A stretch of 64,000 nucleotides of DNA. Origin: Candidatus Electrothrix rattekaaiensis. Its GTDB lineage: Bacteria > Desulfobacterota > Desulfobulbia > Desulfobulbales > Desulfobulbaceae. The notes beneath the pieces were generated by a model that saw only the letters and a program-made list of their open reading frames with translations, was not told the origin of the DNA and made no database searches. Made by a program: the position numbers and the translations under genes. Within the stretch, counting starts at the first letter, position 1. Every line of letters starts with the position of its first letter. Of this stretch, positions 37,515 through 48,292 are shown piece by piece. Where the stretch lies: contig JAVQMD010000001.1 of NCBI GenBank assembly GCA_032595675.1, forward strand, positions 496,001 to 560,000, given 5' to 3'.

Positions 37515-38492
37515 TCAGTCCGCCTGTTTCCTGCTGTATGTTTCCTTGAGTAATGCATCCAATTTTTTCGGCGATGACAGGCACTCACGACCTAGGCCGC
37601 ATTCAGCCATAATTGTACAGAAGCGTAAGAATTCGTTCATAAGCCGGGTCGTGGTTTTGTCCTTATGCTGAATTATTGAGAGCTGCCGTCGCATATTAAT
37701 ATCCTTGATGGACAGGCCTTTGAGCCAACCGTGCTCCTCTTCCCGACAGATAGTCAGTTCGGAAAGACAGGCCGCTCCCAGGCCAGCTTCTACCGCTTTT
37801 TTAATAGCTTCCGTGTGGCCAATCCGGGTCACGACATTGAGCAGTGCAGCATGTTCCCCTAGTTTATTTTTGAAGATTTCCGCTGTGCCGGAGCCGTCTT
37901 CACGGAGAACCCAGGCTGTTTTGACGAGGTCATCTGGGAGAGCGAACAGTTTTTGCTCAGCAAGGGCATGGGAAGAACTGACAATAATCCGCAGTTCATC
38001 CTCAAACCAAGGCGTCATCTGAACAGCCTCGTCTGTAATGCCGCCCTCAACAAAGCCGAGATCCATTATTCCCTGCGCAACAAGTCGTTCTGCCTGCTTG
38101 GTGTTCGCCACCATCATATTGATATGCGCTTCAGGATACAGCCGCATAAAAAGAGCAATGGGGTAGGGCAGGACGTAATTGCCGATTGTCGAACTGGCAA
38201 TGATCTCCAGTGATCCGGCAATAACCTCTTTTTTCTCGCTCAACAGGGCTTCAATATTGTGAACCTGATGGGTGATGTTTTTGGCCATGGGTAGCAGGTA
38301 GCGGCCTCGGTCATTGAGCAGCAGGCTGCGACCATGTCGGTCAAAGAGCGGGCCGCCCAGCTGATTTTCCAATTCAGCAAGAGCCATGCTGACCGCAGAT
38401 TGGGTGAGGAAAAGTTTTTTACTGGCCCTGGTGACCTGTTTGGTCTCTGCGACAGCTATAAATATTTGAAATTGTCTGAGCGTGATAGCCAT
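37515..38492 (-). CDS. LysR-family transcriptional regulator
   Basis: 325 residues from the ATG at 38492, preceded by AAGGAA; an in-frame ATG at 38591 would add 33 non-homologous residues. The N-terminal winged helix-turn-helix is typical (TLRQFQIFIAVAETKQVTRASKKLFLTQSAVSMALAELE…LFDRHGRSLLLNDRG). The LysR substrate-binding domain follows from about residue 90 (SLEIIASSTIGNYVLPYPIALF), resembling CysB/CbbR-type regulators of inorganic metabolism. It is convergent with the kinase gene and divergent from dsbD, with 390 nt between, so dsbD could be a target; this is inference. Confidence 0.9.
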   Translation of the reverse strand: MAITLRQFQIFIAVAETKQVTRASKKLFLTQSAVSMALAELENQLGGPLFDRHGRSLLLNDRGRYLLPMAKNITHQVHNIEALLSEKKEVIAGSLEIIASSTIGNYVLPYPIALFMRLYPEAHINMMVANTKQAERLVAQGIMDLGFVEGGITDEAVQMTPWFEDELRIIVSSSHALAEQKLFALPDDLVKTAWVLREDGSGTAEIFKNKLGEHAALLNVVTRIGHTEAIKKAVEAGLGAACLSELTICREEEHGWLKGLSIKDINMRRQLSIIQHKDKTTTRLMNEFLRFCTIMAECGLGRECLSSPKKLDALLKETYSRKQAD

Positions 38493-38882
38493 TATCGTTC
38501 CTTGGCTTCTGGGGGGTTGGTTCGTAACGTCTCTTTCTTGTAAGATAGTGGCTTTTAGAGAGGTTGTACAATACTTATTCTCCACATTCATGTAAAAAAA
38601 GAGTATTTTCCCTGTGATCCCGGCGGGACGGGAAAAGATAATGCAGCTTTTAGTCAGAAGCTAAGGTGTCTCTGCTCGGCGTTTTGCCCTTGTTTTTCCC
38701 GTATACATACAGTAAGACTTGCCCAGGGATTTTTTTCATAGCCGGAAGTGTTCATGCAACCGCTCATCCCATCTTATAATACAAGGGGCGGCTCGCGAAC
38801 CGCCCTTACTTTGAACAAGAAGAACCCGTAGAGGGTTTGCCTTCCTCCTCTCGGAGTTCTCAAGAACTTATATTTTGTAACC
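38493..38882. other. Intergenic region between lysR and dsbD
   Basis: No gene is seen. The stretch holds a GC-rich palindrome at 38786-38805 (GGGCGG…CCGCCC) related to the repeat at 40841-40906, and a small hairpin AACCC-GTAGA-GGGTT just before dsbD (from about 38823). Promoters for the divergent lysR and dsbD genes must lie here, but I could not assign them. Confidence 0.5.
38786..38805. repeat. Solitary copy of GGGCG-type palindromic repeat
   Basis: GGGCGG, an 8-nt palindromic centre (one C/A mismatch) and CCGCCC. Its composition and ends (GGGGCGG…CCGCCCTTA) match the hairpins of the compound element at 40841-40906. Confidence 0.5.
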
Positions 38883-40763
38883 ATGTTGGATAGCAAAAAG
38901 ATATTCTCTTTGTTGATGCTTGCTGTACTGCTTCTGCTGATGCCCGGTCGGGATTGCAAAGCGGTATCCGAGGTAGAGGCTTCTTCGACCGGAAAAGCCG
39001 TTAATGTACAAGCCATTTGGTCTGTCACTGCGGCACATCCCGGTGATCAGGCTGTTCTCGCTGTTGTTCTTCAGATTAATAAAGGTTTTCATGTTAATGC
39101 AGATGAACGGCAGATCACCCCGGTAGAAGATCTCAAGCTCTTTCCCACCAAGGTCGCTGTGACCGGGGCCGATAAAGGGCTCAAGATCGAAGCACCTCTT
39201 TATCCTTCGGCAGTTCCTCTTAGGGTGCCTTATCTTGCAGATAGAGTCATGTCTTTCAAGGGGAAGACTGTTGTGTACCTGCCTGTTCGTCTGGAGGACT
39301 CTTTGTCTGCCGGGGGACAAGTAGGATTGAGTCTGCAAGTTCAATATCAGCCCTGTTCTGAAGAGTATTGTCTGCTTCCGGAAAAGATAGAGATTGAGTC
39401 GAGCTTGTCAATTGTCGATCCAGACACGGTGGTTGAAAAAATTCATCAGGAGCTTTTTGTTGGCTATGAACCCGGAATTGTCCCGGAGGTATCAAAGGTA
39501 TCAAAGGATATAGCTTTTGGTATGTTCGGCTGGACCTTTTCCGTTGACAGCTCCTCATGGGGCGGGGTGGTCTTGTTGTTGATTATTGCGGCTTTCGGCG
39601 GTATGTTGCTTAATTTTACCCCCTGCGTGCTCCCCCTGATTCCTATTAAAATCATCAGCCTCTCTTATGCGGCAAAGAATCGACGGCAGTGCATTATGCT
39701 CGGTGTCTTTATGTCGCTGGGTGTCTTGGTTTTCTGGCTCGGCCTAGGTGTTCTGATCGCGCTGGTCAGTGGCTTTAGTGCTACAAATCAGCTGTTTCAG
39801 TACCCTGTTTTCACTATCACTGTTGGGCTTATTATCGCTGTCATGGCCGGGGGGATGTTTGATTTCTTCTCCCTGCAATTGCCAGCATTCGTGTATATGA
39901 TTCATCCGGAGCAGGACACTCTGAAAGGCTCCTTTGGTTTGGGGATCCTTGCCGCTGTTCTTTCCACTCCCTGCACCGCACCCTTTATGGGGGCCGCAGC
40001 AGCTTGGGCCGCGACCCAGCCTCCTGCCTCCACCTTGGCTGTCTTTGCCGCAATAGGTATCGGCATGGCTTTACCCTATTTATTCCTCTCTGTTTCACCG
40101 CATTTGGTCAGCAAGATGCCGAAAACCGGCCCAGCCAGTGTTCTGGTTAAGCAGGTTATGGGGTTACTTATGCTGGCCGCAGCTGCCTATTTTGTCGGGG
40201 TCGGGGTGGAAGTACTGCTGTCGTCTCCTGCGGATCCACCAGGAAAACTCTATTGGTGGCCAGTCATGTTTTTTTCTTTCTGCGCGGGTGGGTGGACAGC
40301 TTGGAGGACAGTGCAGATTGCCTCTGGGAAGAAGGCAAAATATTTTTTTACCGGGCTGGGACTGACTCTTATGCTGGTTTCTGTGCTCGGGGTTTTTCGT
40401 CTTACTCATACCGGTCCCATTGACTGGACCTATTATACACCGGAGCGTCTTGAATTGGCCCAGGAAGAAGGGCAAACTGTTGTTATGGTTTTTACAGCGG
40501 AATGGTGCCTGAACTGTAAGGTTTTAGAGCAGGGAATCCTGGGTAGTTCCAAGATTGTCAAGCTCCTGAATGATGAGCGGGTTCTGCCCATGAAGGTTGA
40601 TATCACGGGTAGTAATCCAGAAGGCAAGGCGAAGCTCAAGGAAGTGGGCAGCCTGACCATCCCCCTCCTGGTTGTGGTGGATGCAAAGGGGAAGCAGGTC
40701 TATAAGAGCGATTTTTACACGGTTAATCAGCTTTATAATGCGGTGCAGGGTACCTTGAAGTGA
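38883..40763 (+). CDS. dsbD: Thiol:disulfide interchange protein DsbD
   Basis: 626 residues. The signal peptide ends near residue 28. The periplasmic alpha domain (about 40-190) has the redox pair in PCSEEYC. The eight-helix membrane beta domain (about 215-500) has the two essential cysteines in NFTPCVLPLIP and LSTPCTAPFMG. The C-terminal thioredoxin-like gamma domain has the WCLNC active site (about residues 540-544). It transfers reducing power from cytoplasmic thioredoxin to the periplasm, for disulfide isomerisation and cytochrome c maturation. All three cysteine pairs are present. Confidence 0.95.
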   Translation: MLDSKKIFSLLMLAVLLLLMPGRDCKAVSEVEASSTGKAVNVQAIWSVTAAHPGDQAVLAVVLQINKGFHVNADERQITPVEDLKLFPTKVAVTGADKGLKIEAPLYPSAVPLRVPYLADRVMSFKGKTVVYLPVRLEDSLSAGGQVGLSLQVQYQPCSEEYCLLPEKIEIESSLSIVDPDTVVEKIHQELFVGYEPGIVPEVSKVSKDIAFGMFGWTFSVDSSSWGGVVLLLIIAAFGGMLLNFTPCVLPLIPIKIISLSYAAKNRRQCIMLGVFMSLGVLVFWLGLGVLIALVSGFSATNQLFQYPVFTITVGLIIAVMAGGMFDFFSLQLPAFVYMIHPEQDTLKGSFGLGILAAVLSTPCTAPFMGAAAAWAATQPPASTLAVFAAIGIGMALPYLFLSVSPHLVSKMPKTGPASVLVKQVMGLLMLAAAAYFVGVGVEVLLSSPADPPGKLYWWPVMFFSFCAGGWTAWRTVQIASGKKAKYFFTGLGLTLMLVSVLGVFRLTHTGPIDWTYYTPERLELAQEEGQTVVMVFTAEWCLNCKVLEQGILGSSKIVKLLNDERVLPMKVDITGSNPEGKAKLKEVGSLTIPLLVVVDAKGKQVYKSDFYTVNQLYNAVQGTLK

Positions 40764-40793
40764 GCTGGGATCTTCTTCGCCTTCTGGGGAAGA

Positions 40794-40838
40794 ATAAGGG
40801 GTTCAATAAGAAGAATGTTGCCCCTTATGCCGGGTTTT
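40794..40838 (+). terminator. Terminator candidate after dsbD
   Basis: ATAAGGGG (40794-40801) pairs with CCCCTTAT (40821-40828) across a 19-nt loop, followed within a few bases by a run of six T. Confidence 0.5.
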
Positions 40839-40840
40839 TT

Positions 40841-40906
40841 GTAGGGGCGAACCGATGTGTTCGCCCTGCCCTGTTATAGCGGGCAGACACGCAGGTCTGC
40901 CCCTAC
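40841..40906. repeat. 66-bp compound palindromic repeat element
   Basis: Bounded by GTAGGGGC (40841-40848) and its inverse GCCCCTAC (40899-40906). Inside are two hairpins, each with an 8-bp stem and 6-nt loop: GGGCGAAC/GTTCGCCC (40845-40866) and GGGCAGAC/GTCTGCCC (40881-40902). It sits between the convergent dsbD and DUF1566 genes, the usual niche of REP/MITE-like dispersed repeats. Confidence 0.75.
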
Positions 40907-40915
40907 ATCGTCCGC

Positions 40916-42232
40916 TTACTCTATTGTTCGTACGCAACGGACATAATTGAACACATAACGCAGATCTCCCTGTGGCCCGAAATATTGCGGGTAGTCGTCA
41001 GGATTCCCTCCTTTCGGATCACTGCGCTGGGCCCCGGCACCATGCACATCCAAAAGCATATCATTTATTATACCTTGGGCCTCGCCAAAGGCGATATAGA
41101 CAGCACCGTCATAATGATTCATCCCGTCCTGATGGTTGGTTCCGGTCCAGAAATAAGGGTACTGGGAATTACCGTCTGGATCAGTAATCTCGGTTGTGGA
41201 AAAGAGCGGATCAATGGCCGGTGAAGCTGTGGTCTGCGGCGAACGCGTATAGTCGACAATGCTTTGCAACTCCTTGGCATTGGGCAATCGCCAGTCTGAA
41301 TATCCGGCTAATTCCAAATTCTCAGCATATTCTAAGGCATCGTGCCAGTCCAAGGCAAGTCCCTGATCTGCCTGTTGCCACATTAAGCCGGTGGCCAGAT
41401 CGGAGATGGTTCCGTCTCCGTTATCCATAAAGTTGTTTTTTCCGTAAGCCGTATTACCCCTAACCAAACGAAAATAGGCATTGCGTTCCTGCTGAGTACC
41501 CGGCTCATATTTGGGATACCCTTTGATCCTGCCGTCGATAAAGTTCACCCCGAATACTGTTGCGTCTCCGTTCATGGTCGTGCCGACATATTCTGTCCCT
41601 GACCAAGTTTGGGCGTCAATGAGGCGCCAGCCGCTGCTGGTATCGCCAAAGGGCTGGATGAAATAAGCTGTATCGAGGTACAGGGTGTAGGTTTCTTTGT
41701 TTACGCCATCTCCATTGGCTCCAGTAAAGAGGATCAGCGAGTAAAGCTCTTTGATGGTTGGGATCCTCCAGTCTGTATAGCCTGCCAACTCAGAGCTGTC
41801 AGCTAGAGCATGAGCCTCTGACCAAGTTATCTGATCGCCCATGTCCTGCTGCCACATCAGACCGGTCACATTATCGGTGACTGTGCCGTCTTCGTTATCA
41901 GTGTAGGAAGGCTGGTTGCCGGTGTATTGCCCGTCTTGACCGTAGAAGTTCTCTCCTTCAGAGGGTGCGGAGATGATGGCGTAGTTGTTGTAAAAGTCAG
42001 TCACACCGGTGTCAACGATGGGGTAGGGGATGGGATCGTCTTCTGCGGGCGTTTTGTTGAGCAGCAGCATGTAAACGGCAGGTAAGGCACCGGGCATTCC
42101 TCCTCCTCTTCCTTCCGCTGCGGTGCTTGCCGGGCCGAACGGGAGGGAGATTGACATGCATCCGAGGGGAAGAAGGGTTAGCAGGGTGGTCGCGATGGTT
42201 CTCTTCAGTGAAGAGGAGTTTGTTGTTTTCAT
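40916..42232 (-). CDS. Exported DUF1566 (Lcl-domain) protein
   Basis: 438 residues from the ATG at 42232, which follows AAGGAGG; the upstream ATG at 42277 is less likely. A signal sequence (TIATTLLTLLPLGCMS) may give a lipoprotein, though Pro at -3 is unusual. Two Lcl/DUF1566 domains are present: one at about 115-265 (TVTDNVTGLMWQQDMGD…WRIPTIKELYSL) and one at about 275-435 (TISDLATGLMWQQADQG…WRLPNAKELQSI). Both carry the D-x-x-T-G-L-M-W-Q and D-W-R-x-P motifs. Such proteins are surface or periplasmic with C-lectin-like folds. Role is unknown. Confidence 0.85.
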   Translation of the reverse strand: MKTTNSSSLKRTIATTLLTLLPLGCMSISLPFGPASTAAEGRGGGMPGALPAVYMLLLNKTPAEDDPIPYPIVDTGVTDFYNNYAIISAPSEGENFYGQDGQYTGNQPSYTDNEDGTVTDNVTGLMWQQDMGDQITWSEAHALADSSELAGYTDWRIPTIKELYSLILFTGANGDGVNKETYTLYLDTAYFIQPFGDTSSGWRLIDAQTWSGTEYVGTTMNGDATVFGVNFIDGRIKGYPKYEPGTQQERNAYFRLVRGNTAYGKNNFMDNGDGTISDLATGLMWQQADQGLALDWHDALEYAENLELAGYSDWRLPNAKELQSIVDYTRSPQTTASPAIDPLFSTTEITDPDGNSQYPYFWTGTNHQDGMNHYDGAVYIAFGEAQGIINDMLLDVHGAGAQRSDPKGGNPDDYPQYFGPQGDLRYVFNYVRCVRTIE

Positions 42233-42541
42233 GGTTCCCTCCTTGGGGGTGATGGATTTATGGAGAGCTGTCGGCACTCTTCCTGTCTGTTCTCAGCGTA
42301 GTATAGAGAGATGACAGGATGGGGGGAGGGAAGATGAAAAGAATGTCATTTATAAGAAATAGCGGGGCAATAGGGTAATAGGAATCCGGGCCCTATTACT
42401 CTCAGCTTCAATCGCCTCTAGAATGCGCATCGTCTTGGGCAGTATGGAATTCAAGGCCCGCTGAAAGGCCGTCCCCGGCGACGCGCAGGCGGATGTTCCT
42501 CCGGCTCAGGGAAAAAAGGCGGCTCCGCTGATGGTGCTTCT

Positions 42542-43350
42542 CTATATCCCCACATCCAAAATATCCACCATCCTGCCGTGATAACTGCTGCGGATCAGTG
42601 TAACCAAGTCGGCATAATTTTCCACCTTGACGCTCAGGCTGCTGACAGCTGAACCGTTGAAGCCGGGCAGCATATAATCGCCGTTGGCAGCGACCATGAC
42701 CGTATCGCCTGCCGCACCGTGCTTCTGCATGGCTAGCAGACTGAGCATGAGCTGGCCGCTCTGAGCATCAAGCACAGCCTGAATGCGAATTTGTTCGTCT
42801 GCGCTCATCTCAGCGGCAGTGGCCTTTACATACGGGGCCGCAGCATCGCCGGTCAAGATGCCGACATCCTGCGGGTTGTTCGCGCCAAAGCCGTTCAAGA
42901 TCAAGGGTGAGCGGAGCAGTCGCCTGTAGGTGCCAGTGCGCAGGCTGCCGTTCTCGGTGTATCGCGTACTGACGGCGGCAGGCGTTCGATGTGCGCGGCT
43001 CGGCGCACGGCCTTGATAAAGGGCTGCGAGGCCGAGACAGTGATATCCAACAGCTTGTCCATCGGCGGCAGCGGGTCATCGGGTGAGTCTAAGCGTGCGT
43101 GCAGAGAGGGCCGGAACGTGAAGGCGTTTTCCAGCGTGACCTGCATCCCCTCGATGAGCATCTCGCCGATCTCCTCCATGCCGTCCATCAGGATCGCCTT
43201 GATCATATCGACAGGCCAGTTGGGGTTCTTCAAAGCAAGCCGGGCCGCGACCTCGTCGTAGCCGCCGATGCCCTGATGGACAAAGCGGAGCTTGTAGGAT
43301 GGGGGCGTGGTCAGCGGGTTCAGCTCAGGCCGACACCGGATCGTTTTCAT
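42542..43350 (-). pseudogene. Frameshifted HU-like / DUF4469-type DNA-binding protein
   Basis: The first part (43350 to about 42975) reads as an HU-like domain with DEVAARLA…VDMIKAILMDGMEEIGEMLIEGMQVTLENAFTF and ends properly in AAHIERLPPSV. The same frame then degenerates to a stop at 42901, whereas a frame shifted by one base gives TENGSLRTGTYRRLL and continues into ILNGFGANNPQDVGIL down to 42542. A single indel in a GCCGCCG context at about 42975 explains this. The start at 43350 has a GGAGGAC ribosome site. The joined product would be about 269 residues. It could be a true pseudogene or a sequencing error. Confidence 0.6.
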
Positions 43351-43442
43351 AATGTCCTCCCAATCAGTTTAACATACTGATGACAGCGGATTAAAAGACC
43401 TATTTTGCAGCATACGGAGCGCGGCCCGGCTTGTCAAGAGAA

Positions 43443-43603
43443 AAGACGGTATGCTCGAACGTATATATGTCAGAAAGAGTAACGAAGGTAAGTCCGGCTG
43501 ACTTACGTATATAAGTCCGGCGGACTTACACATATAAGTCTTTGGGACTAACGTAGGTAAGTCCGAGGGACTTGTGTACGTTAGTGGGAAGGGGGATGCA
43601 GGG
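43443..43603. repeat. 23-bp tandem palindromic repeat array
   Basis: Four clear units of exactly 23 nt start at 43489, 43512, 43535 and 43558. Most units hold TAAGTCC-N3-GGACTT, a 15-bp palindrome, then a linker like ACGTATA that is itself part of a second overlapping palindrome with the next unit. Weaker units extend one or two periods on each side. It lies upstream of the SEC-C gene in the 490-nt gap after the frameshifted HU gene. Confidence 0.75.
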
Positions 43604-43839
43604 GGTGAGTTTTTTTCAGGCGGGGGTTCGGGGGTGGAAGATGCAGGAAGATGAGACAGCCCGGATGGATTTCCGAGAAGTCTTCATTTCTTCAGAACCA
43701 ATCGCTGTTGACGCTTTGCTCAATCGAGATTATAAAAAGGAACTTGTTGTTAGCATCATAACATCGTCTGAGGTGACATGTCGTTACGGTGTTGTTGTGC
43801 CGTAATTGAAAGAGCAAAAGACAGTACAGAGGAAAAGTA
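43604..43839. other. Intergenic stretch before the SEC-C gene
   Basis: A short reading frame at 43572-43805 starts within the repeat array and shows no family resemblance, so I do not call it. No promoter was assigned. Confidence 0.4.
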
Positions 43840-44625
43840 ATGGAGTCACATCAATACAACGAACCAGTGAGCAAGTTGCTCAGCTGCGGCCCTGTGGCTT
43901 GGCATTCGGAACCGTTTGATTACCGGGAGCTTGGCGTGTCGCAGGAAGATGTCCCTGAATTAATCAGAATGAGCACCGATGAAGAACTAGATCAGGCTGA
44001 TTCGGAAAGCGATGAGGTCTGGGCACCGGTCCATGCCTGGCGGGCTTTGGGCCAGCTTCGGGCTGCGGAAGCTGTCCCCCCTCTGCTTGAGCATCTCTGT
44101 CGGATTAATGAAGGCGACGATTGGGCCGGAACAGAATTGCCGGATGTGTTCGCGATGATCGGTGATGCAGCTATTCCGGGACTTAAAGGTTATCTTGCTG
44201 ACAAACAGAAATCGCTCCAAGTGCGGATGGTGGTGACTGAGGCCTTGGCGAAAGTCGGTATTAAAAAACCGGAAACCCGGGATGCCTGCGTTGCTGTCCT
44301 TGAAAAAGAGCTGGCCCGGTTTAGCGAAAATGATCCAGAGCTCAACGGCTCCCTTATTTGGTCTCTCCTAGATCTTCACGCGGTAGAGGCTCTGCCCACT
44401 ATGGAAGTCGCCTATCAGAAGGGCTGTGTTGATTTGGCTGTGTGTGGTGATTTTGAGGATGTGGAAATTGCCCTGGGTGTACGGGAGAAGCGTTCAGCAC
44501 CCAAGCCCCAACTCTGGGAATTTGCGCCTCCTGCTGGGCAGGCCACAAAGAAGAAGGTCGGCAGAAACGAACCTTGTCCCTGCGGGAGTGGGAAAAAGTA
44601 TAAGAAATGTTGTCGTAATACATAA
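43840..44625 (+). CDS. SEC-C motif protein with HEAT-like repeats
   Basis: 261 residues. The C-terminus is a SEC-C zinc-binding motif ([18 protein letters not shown]), as at the end of SecA. The body (about 45-200) is alpha-helical with HEAT-like phrasing ([46 protein letters not shown]). Such proteins are common in deltaproteobacteria, but their function is not established. ATG at 43840 follows AGGAAAAGTA. Confidence 0.82.
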   Translation: MESHQYNEPVSKLLSCGPVAWHSEPFDYRELGVSQEDVPELIRMSTDEELDQADSESDEVWAPVHAWRALGQLRAAEAVPPLLEHLCRINEGDDWAGTELPDVFAMIGDAAIPGLKGYLADKQKSLQVRMVVTEALAKVGIKKPETRDACVAVLEKELARFSENDPELNGSLIWSLLDLHAVEALPTMEVAYQKGCVDLAVCGDFEDVEIALGVREKRSAPKPQLWEFAPPAGQATKKKVGRNEPCPCGSGKKYKKCCRNT

Positions 44626-44631
44626 GCGAGA

Positions 44632-44679
44632 AGGAGGCAACGTGACCTGAAGAGCGGTTCCGGCAGGCCTCCTCTTTTT
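44632..44679 (+). terminator. Terminator after the SEC-C gene
   Basis: AGGAGGC (44632-44638) pairs with GCCTCCT (44667-44673), long internal loop, followed by CTTTTT. Confidence 0.5.
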
Positions 44680-44758
44680 CCTCTCAACATCTTTTCTCTG
44701 CTCTCATGGTCTCTTTCTTTTCAATTTCGCTCAATTTTCCAAAAAAAACTCGCCCTGT

Positions 44759-44787
44759 TTGACTTTTCTTTTTCACTCGGCTATAGT
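44759..44787 (+). promoter_or_regulatory. Sigma70-type promoter for purA
   Basis: TTGACT (44759-44764), exactly 17 nt, TATAGT (44782-44787). The predicted transcript start near 44794 gives a leader of about 80 nt. Confidence 0.65.
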
Positions 44788-44857
44788 ACCAAACCTGTTT
44801 GCGGTCTGCTGAATTTCGTTGTGAAGAGTGCAGGCCTTTTTCTTGTGTTATCAGTAG

Positions 44858-46180
<1,323 letters not shown>

Positions 46181-46193
46181 TTAATAAGGGAAC

Positions 46194-46230
46194 AATCTCC
46201 CAAGGTCGGTCGGGGAGGATTGATTTTTTA
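46194..46230 (+). terminator. Terminator after purA
   Basis: AATCTCCC pairs imperfectly with GGGGAGGATT (one bulge) across a GC-rich loop, followed by TTTTTT at about 46224-46229. Confidence 0.55.
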
Positions 46231-46322
46231 GCAGTTTCAGATTTTTCTGATTATATTTTAGAAGAGAGAGTGCCTGGCGAATTTTTTATTCGTCAGGTTC
46301 TTTCTGTTCAGGAGAGTGGAGT

Positions 46323-46601
46323 ATGGCTCGTATTACCGTGGAAGATTGTCTTGCCCAAGTTGGTGATGATAACCGTTTTGCTTTAGTGCATCTCGCTGTA
46401 GAGCGGATTCGCCAGCATCGCAAAGGAGAACCGTTTCTTGTCGAGGGTAAAAACAAGGAGGTGGTTATGACGCTACGTGAGATTGCTAGCGGACATGTGA
46501 CTTTTGATAATATCAAAGATTTGCCTGCTGAACGCCGGGCCCGAGAAGCAGCTGAACGGACCGGGGATATTGAGAAAAAAAGTGAAGCCGCGCAGGCATA
46601 A
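46323..46601 (+). CDS. rpoZ: RNA polymerase omega subunit
   Basis: 92 residues beginning [23 protein letters not shown], the omega hallmark, with [15 protein letters not shown]. Omega assists RNA polymerase assembly and in proteobacteria contributes to ppGpp binding, so it connects functionally with rel and the DksA-like gene in this window. It is followed 21 nt later by dnaJ. Confidence 0.95.
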   Translation: MARITVEDCLAQVGDDNRFALVHLAVERIRQHRKGEPFLVEGKNKEVVMTLREIASGHVTFDNIKDLPAERRAREAAERTGDIEKKSEAAQA

Positions 46602-46622
46602 CTTAGGACATTAGAGCCAGCT

Positions 46623-47750
46623 ATGAGTAGAGATTATTATGAAATCCTGAATGTCTCTCGGGATGCTGACGGAGATGTCATTAAAAAAGCGTATCGTAAG
46701 CTTGCGATGAAGTATCATCCAGATCGTAATCCAGATGATAAAGAGGCGGAAAATCGTTTTAAAGAAGCTGCAGAAGCATACGAAGTGCTCAGCGATGCGC
46801 AGAAACGGCAGGTTTACGACACCTACGGTCACGACGGGCTGAAGAACACAGGGTATTCTGGACCGGGCAATGCCAGTGATATCTTTTCACATATTAACGA
46901 AATGTTCGGTGATATGTTTGGATTCGGCGGAGGCCGTGGGCGGCAGCGGGATCCTAACGGGCCTGTTCAGGGAAATGACCTTCGGTATGATTTGGAAATA
47001 TCTTTCATGGACGCTGTTCACGGGGTTGAGAAAGAGGTCGAAATCAGCAAGCCTGAAACATGCTGGACCTGTGAGGGATCAGGTGCTCGTCCTGGCCATC
47101 AGCCGCAGACCTGCCCGACCTGTCAGGGCCGGGGACAGGTGATTCGTTCGCAGGGCTTTTTTCAAGTCAGCAGCACCTGTCCGCAATGTCGGGGTGCCGG
47201 TCAGATTGTGGTTGAACCCTGTGCTGATTGTAACGGCGAAGGCCTGATGAATAAGAAGAAAAAGGTCATGCTTAAGATTCCGGCTGGTGTTGACACCGGA
47301 GCCAGAATGCGACTGAGTGGAGAGGGGGAAGGTGGGCGTCGAGGCGGACATGCCGGGGATCTCTATGTGATCATTCATGTTCAGGAGCATGAGTACTTTC
47401 TTCGTGACGGTCGGACGATCTATCTTCGTTATCCTGTTTCTATGGTCAAAGCCGCCTTGGGCTGCGAGGTTGATGTTCCTACGATCAACGAAAGTGCCAA
47501 GCTGAAAATCAAGGCTGGGACGCAGTCGGGTGAACGGTTGACGCTTCGCGGTGAAGGCGTTGTCGGTCTGCGTGGAGGGCGTCCGGGAGATATGATTGTT
47601 GAGGTGCAGGTCCAAACTCCTACAGATCTGAGCAAAAAGCAGAAGGAATTGCTTCGGGAATTTGATGAGCACTGCGAGCAAAAGGAAGAAGGCTTTTTTT
47701 CCAAGATATTGCACGGACATTTTACAGGGAAGGAAAAGGATAATGCCTGA
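46623..47750 (+). CDS. dnaJ: Chaperone protein DnaJ
   Basis: 375 residues with all class I DnaJ parts: J domain ([25 protein letters not shown] in [10 protein letters not shown]), Gly/Phe-rich segment (about 75-115, FGFGGGRG), four zinc-finger CxxCxGxG motifs ([32 protein letters not shown]), and the C-terminal substrate-binding domains. It delivers unfolded proteins to DnaK. Neither dnaK nor grpE is adjacent. Confidence 0.97.
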   Translation: MSRDYYEILNVSRDADGDVIKKAYRKLAMKYHPDRNPDDKEAENRFKEAAEAYEVLSDAQKRQVYDTYGHDGLKNTGYSGPGNASDIFSHINEMFGDMFGFGGGRGRQRDPNGPVQGNDLRYDLEISFMDAVHGVEKEVEISKPETCWTCEGSGARPGHQPQTCPTCQGRGQVIRSQGFFQVSSTCPQCRGAGQIVVEPCADCNGEGLMNKKKKVMLKIPAGVDTGARMRLSGEGEGGRRGGHAGDLYVIIHVQEHEYFLRDGRTIYLRYPVSMVKAALGCEVDVPTINESAKLKIKAGTQSGERLTLRGEGVVGLRGGRPGDMIVEVQVQTPTDLSKKQKELLREFDEHCEQKEEGFFSKILHGHFTGKEKDNA

Positions 47751-47785
47751 TTTTTATCTGTCCGAATGCCTTGATTTGAGATAGT

Positions 47786-48268
47786 ATGAGCGTGGCACAC
47801 GAGTTAACTCATTTTGATGATGCCGGGAATGCCCGCATGGTGAATGTCGGTCTCAAAGATGAGTCCGAACGGATTGCTGTGGCTGAAGGGCGTATTACCA
47901 TGACGCCTGTTGCCTATGCGATGGTACGGGCAGGCACGATGAAAAAAGGTGATGTTCTCGGTGTAGCCAGAATAGCCGGTATAATGGCGACCAAAAAGGT
48001 CGACACCTTGATTCCACTTTGTCATCCCTTGGCGATTACTAGGGCGGATATATCCTTTTCCTTTGATGATGACGAGAATGCGGTCGGGATTGAGGCTACA
48101 GTCGGCATTGTCGGAAGAACCGGCGTGGAAATGGAAGCATTAACAGCTGTTTCTGTCGCGGCTCTGACCATCTATGATATGTGCAAGGCCGTAGATAAGG
48201 GGATGGAAATCTTTGATATTCGTCTGGTAAGAAAAAGCGGCGGTAAAAGCGGTGATTACAGCCGATAG
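47786..48268 (+). CDS. moaC: Cyclic pyranopterin monophosphate synthase MoaC
   Basis: 160 residues with the signature [17 protein letters not shown], the active-site [26 protein letters not shown] and the terminal KSGGKSG. It completes the first stage of molybdenum cofactor synthesis together with MoaA. No other moa gene is in the window. It lies 35 nt after dnaJ and 24 nt before the dksA-like gene. Confidence 0.95.
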   Translation: MSVAHELTHFDDAGNARMVNVGLKDESERIAVAEGRITMTPVAYAMVRAGTMKKGDVLGVARIAGIMATKKVDTLIPLCHPLAITRADISFSFDDDENAVGIEATVGIVGRTGVEMEALTAVSVAALTIYDMCKAVDKGMEIFDIRLVRKSGGKSGDYSR

Positions 48269-48292
48269 AGTCGGTGATTGGAGGAGTGACTC

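Noticed and set aside
42810-43079. 89-residue minus-strand frame across the HU-like gene break
   Set aside because: It is the third reading frame of the same DNA, Arg/Cys-rich and without similarity to either half of the gene.
43572-43805. 77-residue plus-strand frame after the 23-bp array
   Set aside because: It starts inside the repeats, has no recognisable domain and a weak start context.
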